The translations under genes were made by a program, and so were the position numbers. Below the pieces are notes generated by a model. The model was not told the DNA's origin and made no database searches. It saw only the letters and a list, made by a program, of their open reading frames with translations. Shown piece after piece: positions 1-4,951 of a DNA stretch of 14,678 bases. Origin of the DNA: VAUL01 sp964603155 (GTDB taxonomy: Bacteria; Desulfobacterota; Desulfuromonadia; Desulfuromonadales; BM103); contig CAZRTZ010000062.1 of the NCBI GenBank assembly GCA_964603155.1, forward strand, positions 1-14,678. The letters are read 5' to 3'. Each line of letters starts with the position of its first letter. Positions within the stretch are counted from its first letter, which is position 1.

Positions 1-2
1 AG

Positions 3-23
3 GATACCGGACGGTCCGGTATC
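3..23. repeat. 21-bp near-perfect palindrome
   Basis: Arms GATACCGGAC (3-12) and GTCCGGTATC (14-23) are exact reverse complements around one central base. A one-base centre favours a DNA-level protein site such as a dimer operator, although as RNA it could form a 9-bp stem with a three-base loop. It lies just left of the first attC site, so it would belong to the 3' part of a cassette cut by the window edge. Its function is unknown. Confidence 0.55.
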
Positions 24-44
24 TACGGAGGGGGCCTGCACTAG

Positions 45-147
45 TATCAACACGCTCAAGCTGACGGGGATATACGGTCTTGCTTCTCGAAATATACATA
101 GCCGCTCAAAATTTCGGTGGCCCGCAGCTTAGCTTTTGGCGTTATAT
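45..147 (+). other. Integron attC site 1
   Basis: Left arm GCTCAAGCTGACGGGG (54-69) pairs with right arm CCCGCAGCTTAGC (121-133), leaving unpaired bases in the left arm as attC hairpins usually do. The R' box is GTTATAT (141-147), with the expected crossover between G141 and T142. The R'' box is probably TATCAAC (45-51), which is less certain because its partner at the start of the preceding cassette is outside the window. The central segment (GATATACGGTCTTGCTTCTCG) closely matches that of the second attC, as in arrays of related attC sites. Confidence 0.75.
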
Positions 148-150
148 TTA

Positions 151-156
151 AAGGAG
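151..156 (+). promoter_or_regulatory. Ribosome binding site fixing a GTG start
   Basis: AAGGAG lies six bases before GTG 163 and selects that start over the upstream TTG at 136, which lies inside the attC site. Confidence 0.75.
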
Positions 157-162
157 ACACCG

Positions 163-738
163 GTGAAATATTTACAGAAAAAGCATTCCATTTCCGTTGT
201 TTATGAATTTCTTAAAGATGGAATTAATTACACATACCAAAGCAATGCTGGACAAAATACATACTCATATAAATATGAGGACATTGGCTCAGAAACAACA
301 GAACATGAAAGCAAGAATACTTATTACTACAATACGTTTATATCGACAATGGTAATAGGCATCATACTCCTATTTTACAGAATATATTCTGGCGTCAATA
401 TGTATTCTTATCTCTTTCTGCTTGCCTCTGCGACTCTTTGCGCCCTTTATCATGTAACGAAAATAAATTTTACTCTTTTATCAACAAACACTCACTCAGA
501 CCTAGTAATACTACACGGAAAAGATCACGATGTGATATTGAATAAAATACGAGATATGCGCAGGAGTTATCTTAGAAACAGGTATTATGTGCATGATAAG
601 AATAATTCACAAGAAGTGGAAGCTAGAAAGTTCGGCTGGCTAATGGACGAACAAATCATAACAGAAGATGAATATAAAAGATCCATGCTTTTATTATATG
701 AAAGCGAGAATAGTGTCGAAACGAAAACTATTCAATAA
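163..738 (+). CDS. Cassette-encoded two-TM protein with SHOCT-like tail
   Basis: This 191-residue protein of unknown function is the only gene of cassette 1. GTG 163 is chosen because AAGGAG sits six bases upstream. The first ~58 residues are polar and rich in Tyr, Asn and Ser. Two hydrophobic segments follow (about 59-75 and 81-98), separated by a very short loop, so this is probably a membrane hairpin. The rest is polar, ending in a segment at about 155-179 (containing FGWLMDEQIITEDEY) that resembles the SHOCT short C-terminal domain: leucines, then a turn with I-T-x-x-E-Y/F. SHOCT modules are usually linked to oligomerisation or protein contacts. I recognise no enzymatic motif. AT-rich codon use separates it from the chromosomal genes to the right. 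Membrane location is inferred. Confidence 0.8.
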   Translation: MKYLQKKHSISVVYEFLKDGINYTYQSNAGQNTYSYKYEDIGSETTEHESKNTYYYNTFISTMVIGIILLFYRIYSGVNMYSYLFLLASATLCALYHVTKINFTLLSTNTHSDLVILHGKDHDVILNKIRDMRRSYLRNRYYVHDKNNSQEVEARKFGWLMDEQIITEDEYKRSMLLLYESENSVETKTIQ

Positions 739-756
739 TTAACGCTGCCGGTTTAA

Positions 757-860
757 ATATAACAAATCGCCGAGCTGACGGGATACACGGTCGTGCTTCT
801 CGTAAAGCATTCTGCCTGCTGCACCGGCGGTGGCCCGCAGCTCAGCTATAAACGTTAGGC
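757..860 (+). other. Integron attC site 2 (complete)
   Basis: R'' is ATATAAC (757-763) and R' is GTTAGGC (854-860), matching the consensus GTTRRRY with the crossover between G854 and T855. L'' is GCCGAGCTGACGGG (769-782) and L' is CCCGCAGCTCAGC (834-846). They pair except for an unpaired A in the left arm and one G-T position; an extrahelical base of this kind sets strand choice in attC recombination. At 104 bp it is within the usual range. Its loop region contains GATACACGGTCGTGCTTCTCG, close to the equivalent in attC 1. Confidence 0.88.
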
Positions 861-868
861 ATCATGAA

Positions 869-1228
869 ATGACATATCGTGAATTACTAAATTGTCGCCT
901 TAAAAGAGCCAACGCTACTTGCTACATAGCGCTTTCTATCTTAGCGCTTTCTCTATTTATATTTAGCCAAGCAGAAAGGCATATTGGCGAAAAAATAGCA
1001 ATTTTAATATTTTGTGTCATTGCTGTCGTATTGTTGGTAATTGTTATACAGAGCATGCGTCAATTGAACTGTCCATCTTGTTCAGCTTCTCTAATAGGTA
1101 TTCTTGGCCGTTCATCAGGGTTCAAAATAAGCCAGAAAATACAATTTTGTCCTCGCTGCGGCATATCTTTTGACAACGAAGTACATAGTGCGATGATGCC
1201 TAACAAATCCCAAGAGCGGACGGAATGA
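869..1228 (+). CDS. Cassette-encoded two-TM zinc-ribbon protein
   Basis: This 119-residue protein is the only gene of cassette 2. ATG 869 is preferred: the longer in-frame GTG at 830 lies inside the neighbouring attC and so would not belong to the mobile cassette. No strong ribosome binding site is visible, which is common in cassette genes. Hydrophobic segments lie at about 17-33 and 42-61. After them come two CxxC knuckles, CPSC (68-71) and CPRC (94-97), spaced as in a zinc ribbon; this suggests a cytoplasmic metal-binding tail on a membrane anchor. The last ten or so codons overlap the R'' box and left arm of attC 3. The function is unknown; a role in protein or nucleic-acid binding at the membrane is only a guess. 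Confidence 0.78.
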   Translation: MTYRELLNCRLKRANATCYIALSILALSLFIFSQAERHIGEKIAILIFCVIAVVLLVIVIQSMRQLNCPSCSASLIGILGRSSGFKISQKIQFCPRCGISFDNEVHSAMMPNKSQERTE

Positions 1229-1245
1229 TACGGTCATGCCTCTCG
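1198..1245 (+). other. Truncated integron attC site 3 (left half)
   Basis: R'' GCCTAAC (1198-1204) is followed by AAATC, as in attC 2, then an L''-like AAGAGCGGACGG and the shared central run GATACGGTCATGCCTCTCG. The matching right arm and GTT box are absent. Instead CTGAGCTGCG appears at 1263-1272, which is the reverse complement of part of the right arm of attC 2. That could be a rearranged remnant or chance. Confidence 0.6.
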
Positions 1246-1349
1246 TCTGGCTTATTATCTGACTGAGCTGCGACTGCCCCCTGCTTGGCATCTACCGTAG
1301 AGAACATCCCCAGAAGCCTCCAGAAAAACCGATTCCTGAAATGGGGGCA

Positions 1350-1379
1350 CTCCAAAAAAACGGAATGGCGATTTTGGAG
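1350..1379. repeat. Inverted repeat CTCCAAAA...TTTTGGAG
   Basis: Eight-base exact arms (1350-1357 and 1372-1379) are separated by 14 bases. No T-run follows on either strand, so it does not look like an intrinsic terminator. It may be a decayed element end. Confidence 0.4.
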
Positions 1380-1517
1380 ATACTTCGGGAAAGGGTGGGA
1401 CTCCTAATTATCGGAGACCGGGGGTGTCAAGAGGGGGACTATCCGTATCCCCCACGGGGGGTGGGTGACCTTTATTACTTGATCAACTCCGGGAAAGGTT
1501 CAAGGGTATCCCTGCGT

Positions 1518-1541
1518 ATTTGGCGGTACTTTTGGCGGTAC
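1518..1541. repeat. Tandem 12-bp repeat containing TGGCGGTAC
   Basis: Two adjacent 12-base units, 1518-1529 and 1530-1541, differ at one base (ATT versus TTT before TGGCGGTAC). The role is unknown. Confidence 0.55.
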
Positions 1542-1558
1542 CAGTAAAAGCATAACCA

Positions 1559-1587
1559 TTGAAATAATAGTAAAAACGAGATATTAT
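1559..1587 (+). promoter_or_regulatory. Probable sigma70-type promoter for the 1736-4232 unit
   Basis: TTGAAA (1559-1564) and TATTAT (1582-1587) each match the consensus at five of six positions and are exactly 17 bases apart. Transcription would start near 1594 and give a leader of about 140 bases before the GTG at 1736. This AT-rich patch stands out in GC-rich surroundings. Confidence 0.55.
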
Positions 1588-1651
1588 GTAATCAGTTCTG
1601 TGGACGCCACCTCCACCAATTAACGATCCGGCACAGTCCGGTGCAGTATCG

Positions 1652-1704
1652 AATGCCTCTGTGGCAACGGTGTACCGTTCAGGGTGTCCGTTCACAGGGG
1701 CATT
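1652..1704 (+). promoter_or_regulatory. Structured 5' leader (12-bp stem with nested hairpin)
   Basis: AATGCCTCTGTG (1652-1663) and CACAGGGGCATT (1693-1704) pair over all 12 positions in RNA, with one G-U pair. The enclosed segment holds a second hairpin, AACGGT/ACCGTT (1666-1671 and 1674-1679). The structure lies between the probable promoter and the GTG start. No T-run follows, so it is not a simple terminator. It could be a regulatory leader or a mobile-element remnant; it does not clearly match a riboswitch class I remember. Confidence 0.45.
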
Positions 1705-1735
1705 TGACTGTCGATGACCATCTTCGGAGCATGAA

Positions 1736-2389
1736 GTGATTCAGGATAGTCGTGACAAACTTCTGGCTCGCGCCAACCTGCTGGCCCTCCTCACCATCGG
1801 CTACAATTTTATCGAGGGACTGGTTTCCATGGGACTTGGCAGCGCTGATGAGACGCTGGCCCTGTTCGGCTTCGGGGTCGATTCGTTCATCGAGGTCATC
1901 TCGGCTGTCGGAGTCTGGCACATGCTTCGCCGCCTCCGTATCCACGGCGACGAACGCCGCGATGCCTTCGAGCAGCGCTCCCTGCGCATTACCGGGGGCG
2001 CCTTCTACGCCCTTACAACCGGCCTGGTGGTCATGGCTGCACTCAACCTCGCACAGCAGCACAAACCAGAGACAACGCTGTGGGGTGTGGTCGTCTCCCT
2101 GGCCTCCATGTCGTTTATGTGGCTGCTGATCCACCACAAGACCAAAATCGGCAACGCGTTGAATTCTCCGGCAATCCTGGCCGACGCCGTCTGCTCAAAG
2201 GCCTGTCTCTACCTCTCTGTGGTTTTGCTGGTGGCCAGTGGCGGCTATGAGTTGACCGGGATTGGCAGTCTCGATGCTATCGGCGCGCTGCTGATCTCCT
2301 GGCTGACGTGGAGGGAGGGCCGTGAGGCCTTTGCCAAGGCCCAGGGGATGGAGTGCGGTTGTTCGTGCCGGAGCACCACGCCGGCATGA
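1736..2389 (+). CDS. CDF-like cation efflux transmembrane protein
   Basis: This 217-residue integral membrane protein has about six hydrophobic segments (roughly 10-34, 40-60, 84-106, 114-133, 150-175, 180-195). It resembles the transmembrane part of cation diffusion facilitators: the second segment contains LFGFGVDSFIE, and the fifth begins with SPAILADA followed by a cysteine, near the places where family members carry metal-coordinating residues. It lacks the usual C-terminal cytoplasmic domain and ends instead in a small cysteine cluster (CGCSC) that could bind metal. GTG 1736 is chosen because GGAG (1726-1729) lies six bases upstream; the nearby ATG at 1731 meets a stop at once. The stop overlaps the next start, implying coupled translation. 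Substrate unknown; divalent metal export is an inference. Confidence 0.8.
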   Translation: MIQDSRDKLLARANLLALLTIGYNFIEGLVSMGLGSADETLALFGFGVDSFIEVISAVGVWHMLRRLRIHGDERRDAFEQRSLRITGGAFYALTTGLVVMAALNLAQQHKPETTLWGVVVSLASMSFMWLLIHHKTKIGNALNSPAILADAVCSKACLYLSVVLLVASGGYELTGIGSLDAIGALLISWLTWREGREAFAKAQGMECGCSCRSTTPA

Positions 2390-3216
2390 TACGACTGATC
2401 GTCAACGCCGATGACCTCGGCAGCAGTCAGTCAAGGGATCGCGGCATTTTCAAAGCCTTTGCCGAAGGGATTGTAACCAGTGCCTCACTGCTGGCGAACG
2501 GTCCGAGCTTTGCCAGTGCCGCAGCCGAAGCCCGCACCTGCAATTTGCCGGTCGGTGTCCACCTCAACCTCTCCGAAGGGAAGGCTCTGAGCGGACCTGT
2601 TGGGGGCCTTACCGATGCTTCCGGCAACTTCCCCGGCAAAACGGGGCTACGTCAACTGCCTGGCAGCAGTCTCCCCGATGGGAAAGGCATCCGGCGGGAG
2701 TTGCTTGCCCAGATCGAGCGGGTGGGCGCTGCCGGACTTGTTCCCGACCACCTTGACACCCATCAGCACTGCCTGCTCATTCCGCACCTAACCGAAGCGA
2801 TCATCGAGGCAGCGATAGCCAGCGGCATCACGGCGCTGCGCCTGCCCCTTCCGGCTGAACCAGTCTCAGGCGAGGTTCCGGAAGGGCTCACCAGCGAACT
2901 GGATTATTACCGTGCCTGCGCCCCTGCAGTTTGCAGGGCCTTGCGTAAGCACAGGTTGTGGTCTCCGGACGGGCTCTGGGGGATGCCTCTGCTCAACCGC
3001 CTCGACATCACGACATTGACGGCCACTCTGAAGCAGATTCCGGTGGGAACCTGGGAGTTGATGGTCCATCCCGGATATGCTGATGCGGGCGATCCCTTCG
3101 GCGGACCGGAGCGGGAAGTTGAACTGACCGCCCTGACGACTCCCTCCATTCTCGATCTGATCAAAACCCGTGACATCCGCTTGACCAGCTTCGGAGCCTG
3201 CAGATGCGCGTGCTGA
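2386..3216 (+). CDS. YdjC/ChbG/HpnK-family carbohydrate deacetylase
   Basis: This 276-residue cytosolic enzyme resembles the YdjC family, metal-dependent hydrolases that remove N-acetyl groups from sugars (ChbG acts on chitooligosaccharides, HpnK on a hopanoid glycoside). Visible family motifs are VNADDLG (6-12, with metal and catalytic aspartates D9 and D10), GVHLNL with H59, HLDTHQH (122-128, metal-binding histidines) and MVHPGY (226-231). ATG 2386 overlaps the previous stop (ATGA) and starts just before the N-terminal beta strand; the upstream GTG at 2353 would add 11 unconserved-looking residues. It overlaps the next gene by 13 bases. With a glycosyltransferase directly downstream, the likely job is trimming an N-acetyl-sugar on a lipid or surface glycan. 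The substrate cannot be read from sequence. Confidence 0.87.
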   Translation: MIRLIVNADDLGSSQSRDRGIFKAFAEGIVTSASLLANGPSFASAAAEARTCNLPVGVHLNLSEGKALSGPVGGLTDASGNFPGKTGLRQLPGSSLPDGKGIRRELLAQIERVGAAGLVPDHLDTHQHCLLIPHLTEAIIEAAIASGITALRLPLPAEPVSGEVPEGLTSELDYYRACAPAVCRALRKHRLWSPDGLWGMPLLNRLDITTLTATLKQIPVGTWELMVHPGYADAGDPFGGPEREVELTALTTPSILDLIKTRDIRLTSFGACRCAC

Positions 3217-4232
3217 TCGTCGTCCCGGCTCAGGATCGCGCCACGGGCAACTGGGTCACGGCCTCGCGTCTGCAACAGGGCTTAACAGGCCGCGGGCATA
3301 CGGTGACCGTCACCGGGACCGATGGCGATAGCGATCAACTGCTGAAATCTGTCGCAACCGTGCAACCCGACCTCGTGCTGCTGCTGCACGCCTGGCGCAG
3401 CGGCCGCCCCTGGCTGGATACGGGGTCCCCCCTCCCCTTTGCATTGCTTCTCACCGGCACCGACGTCAACATCGGCCTGCACGACAAGGTGCAGGCGCCC
3501 GTTATCGCCACGGTTCTGGAGCGATCTGCGGCCATCCTCTCGCAAAACCAGCTGACGGTTGCCACGCTGAGCAGCGACCACCCGGAGCTGGCCGGCAAGG
3601 TCCACCATCTGCCGGCCGGCATCAGCCTGGGATCGGAAACATTCCCCTTGCGGCAGAAACTTGGGGCCACGCCACAGGAATGTGTACTTCTTTGTCCGGC
3701 CGGCATCCGCCCGGTCAAGGGTGTTGTCGAACTGATCGAACTCGTCGAACCATTGATCCTTGCCGGCGCTCCCCTGCGACTGGCTTTCTGCGGCCCGATC
3801 CTCGACGCCGCCTACGGGGAAAGACTGTTCAAGGCCATAACCGGCCGCCCCTGGGCGACATACCTTGCCATCATCCCCCCGGCCGCCATGCCGGAAGCCA
3901 TGCGACAGGCCGACATTATCGTCAGCAACTCTTTCAGCGAGGGGGTGCCCAACGCTCTGGTCGAGGCTGCCTCCCTTGGCCGTCCGGTCGTGGCCCGCGA
4001 CATCCCCGGCAACCGCGCGGTGATCCACGATGACCGCAACGGTCTGCTTTACAGCGATGCGGCCGGCTTTCATGCCGCAGTCCAACGACTGCTCGACGAA
4101 CCCGGGTTGCGTACGATCCTGTCACGCCCGGAACCGGAGCGCTTTTCTGCCGAGCACGAGGCAGCCATGCTCGAAAACATTTTCCACGACATTCTTTCCA
4201 GGCGTGCAGCAACATCTACCTTGCGGCTGTAA
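3204..4232 (+). CDS. Family 4 glycosyltransferase (GT-B fold)
   Basis: This 342-residue protein would transfer a sugar from an activated donor, probably at the cytoplasmic face of the membrane. The N-terminal part has MRVLIVVPAQ and a spaced GNW..ASRLQQGL stretch typical of GT4 acceptor domains. The C-terminal donor domain has CPAGIRPVKG (164-173) and SEGVPNALVEA, giving the EX7E pair E246 and E254 that contacts the donor nucleotide-sugar. GGAG at 3193-3196 lies seven bases before ATG 3204, inside the end of the deacetylase gene. Overlap with that gene suggests the two act in sequence on one glycoconjugate. The family is at the short end for GT4 but complete. No strong terminator follows in the plus direction. 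Confidence 0.87.
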   Translation: MRVLIVVPAQDRATGNWVTASRLQQGLTGRGHTVTVTGTDGDSDQLLKSVATVQPDLVLLLHAWRSGRPWLDTGSPLPFALLLTGTDVNIGLHDKVQAPVIATVLERSAAILSQNQLTVATLSSDHPELAGKVHHLPAGISLGSETFPLRQKLGATPQECVLLCPAGIRPVKGVVELIELVEPLILAGAPLRLAFCGPILDAAYGERLFKAITGRPWATYLAIIPPAAMPEAMRQADIIVSNSFSEGVPNALVEAASLGRPVVARDIPGNRAVIHDDRNGLLYSDAAGFHAAVQRLLDEPGLRTILSRPEPERFSAEHEAAMLENIFHDILSRRAATSTLRL

Positions 4233-4296
4233 ATCTTTGCCGGGAGTGGAGTTGATACCTCCGCTCAAGCAGTTTTTCTCCGCACCAAAACAAAAA

Positions 4297-4315
4297 GCCA
4301 CCCTTCCCCGGTGGC
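4297..4315 (-). terminator. Intrinsic terminator of the 4388-4753 gene
   Basis: Read on the minus strand, GCCACC and GGTGGC form a six-base stem with a seven-base loop, followed by TTTTTGTTTT. It is 73 bases after the stop at 4388. In the plus direction the hairpin has no T-run, so it may not end the glycosyltransferase unit. Confidence 0.75.
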
Positions 4316-4387
4316 CATCATCGCGCAATTCCCCCATAAATTCTTACATAACCGCCGACTGTCTCATGCCTTGCGACTCGATCGTGC

Positions 4388-4753
4388 TCAGCACAACGTA
4401 TCGCCGTGCGTTTCCTCCTCGAAGACTGCCATCAGCGAAGGAGCGTCGAAAGGGAGAATCTCCTCGCGCACGGTCCCTTCCCCCGGGATCATGTGCTGCC
4501 AACGGATCACCGGCGTACCGTGACTGCGTCCGAGTTCGACCCGTCTCGGTGCCCGATGGCGCAGTTCGACCCACATCTGGTCCATAGTCAGCAGTTCATA
4601 GCCGGCGAACTCATCCTCCGGGCGAAGATTGGCAAGGAACGTGTCGACCAGTTCATAGTCGGCAAAATCATTTTCCTTGCGCCACCACTTGATGAAGCAA
4701 CGTTTGCTTCCCCCCGTGTCACGCATCTCTTTGACGATTTCGTAGCCTCTCAT
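4388..4753 (-). CDS. Hypothetical protein (121 aa)
   Basis: I do not recognise this protein. It is soluble, rich in charged and aromatic residues, with no signal peptide, membrane segment or cysteine motif. The N-terminal part contains GGSKRCFIKWWRKENDF and the middle repeats the pattern DFADYELVDTF / EFAGYELLTMD, which may be two related strands or helices. ATG 4753 is chosen because a strong ribosome binding site, GGGAGG, lies about six bases upstream; the open frame extends 16 codons further but those include the leader hairpin. It is monocistronic: extended -10 promoter and leader on one side, terminator on the other. Such tight signals argue that it is a real, well expressed gene. Function unknown. 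Confidence 0.75.
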   Translation of the reverse strand: MRGYEIVKEMRDTGGSKRCFIKWWRKENDFADYELVDTFLANLRPEDEFAGYELLTMDQMWVELRHRAPRRVELGRSHGTPVIRWQHMIPGEGTVREEILPFDAPSLMAVFEEETHGDTLC

Positions 4754-4766
4754 GGCACACCTCCCT

Positions 4767-4783
4767 GTGGGCTGTCGGCCCAC
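4767..4783 (-). promoter_or_regulatory. Leader hairpin just upstream of a ribosome binding site
   Basis: GTGGGC and GCCCAC (4767-4772 and 4778-4783) form an exact six-base stem with a five-base loop. It sits in the short leader of the 4753 gene, almost touching the GGGAGG ribosome binding site. It may stabilise the mRNA or tune ribosome access. Confidence 0.5.
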
Positions 4784-4807
4784 GGTCTCTGTCGTTTTCA
4801 CATAATA

Positions 4808-4813
4808 ATTATA
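4808..4813 (-). promoter_or_regulatory. Extended -10 promoter element
   Basis: On the minus strand TGGTATAAT contains a perfect TATAAT at 4813-4808 preceded by the TG of an extended -10. No good -35 lies at 17 bases; TTGTCA is too far upstream (23 bases). Transcription would start near 4801, giving a leader of about 48 bases. Confidence 0.6.
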
Positions 4814-4951
4814 CCACTTTCACCATGAGATGGCGTTGACAAAACTAAAAATATTCTAACGCGATTTTGACGAGTTACTCTTTAGAGGAGGGAAGTCAAA
4901 CTGATCTGTAAAAAAGGGATGAGCGCAGCAGAGGTCACAGCGTTTAAAAAG

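Larger units (their letters stand above)
142..854 (+). mobile_element. Integron gene cassette 1 (713 bp)
   Basis: The cassette runs from the crossover in attC 1 to the crossover in attC 2. It begins TTATAT, and the R'' box of its own attC is ATATAAC (757-763), the exact complement of GTTATAT that would re-form on circularisation. One plus-strand gene fills most of it, with its ribosome binding site starting 10 bases inside the left boundary. It is visibly AT-rich compared with the genes after 1730, in keeping with independent acquisition. Confidence 0.8.
855..1245 (+). mobile_element. Integron gene cassette 2 (right end truncated)
   Basis: The cassette starts TTAGGC after the crossover in attC 2, and its own R'' box is GCCTAAC (1198-1204), the exact complement of GTTAGGC. 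It encodes one small protein that starts 14 bases inside the boundary and whose stop lies within the attC. The right end given here is where similarity to the other attC sites stops; no R' box with GTT follows, so the true cassette end has been lost. Confidence 0.7.
1229..1735. other. 507-base gene-free junction after the cassette array
   Basis: I see no convincing gene here: the small open frames at 1341-1547 (plus) and 1483-1695 (minus) lack recognisable content. The stretch holds the end of the broken attC, an inverted repeat CTCCAAAA/TTTTGGAG (1350-1357 and 1372-1379), a GGGGGA/TCCCCC pair (1433-1438 and 1448-1453), a 12-bp tandem repeat (1518-1541), a promoter-like sequence and a folded leader. 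It looks like the scarred edge of the integron joined to the chromosome. Confidence 0.5.

Noticed and set aside
45..1272. Repeated sequences as a CRISPR array
   Set aside because: The repeats are long, imperfect, few and separated by genes; attC sites explain them better.
1341..1547. 68-codon plus-strand frame in the gene-free stretch
   Set aside because: No ribosome binding site, odd composition, and it spans inverted and tandem repeats.
1483..1695. 70-codon minus-strand frame, considered as an integrase remnant
   Set aside because: The translation has no tyrosine-recombinase motif, and it covers the promoter and leader structure.
1652..1704. Leader structure as a known Mn2+ or Ni/Co riboswitch
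   Set aside because: I could not match the conserved loop sequences of those classes; kept only as an unassigned structure.
3282..4085. 267-codon open frame on the minus strand
   Set aside because: It is antisense to the GT4 gene, which has the EX7E motif; it has no recognisable domain.
4830..4951. Terminator right after the GGDEF gene
   Set aside because: There are T-runs on the minus strand but no stem of useful length before them.
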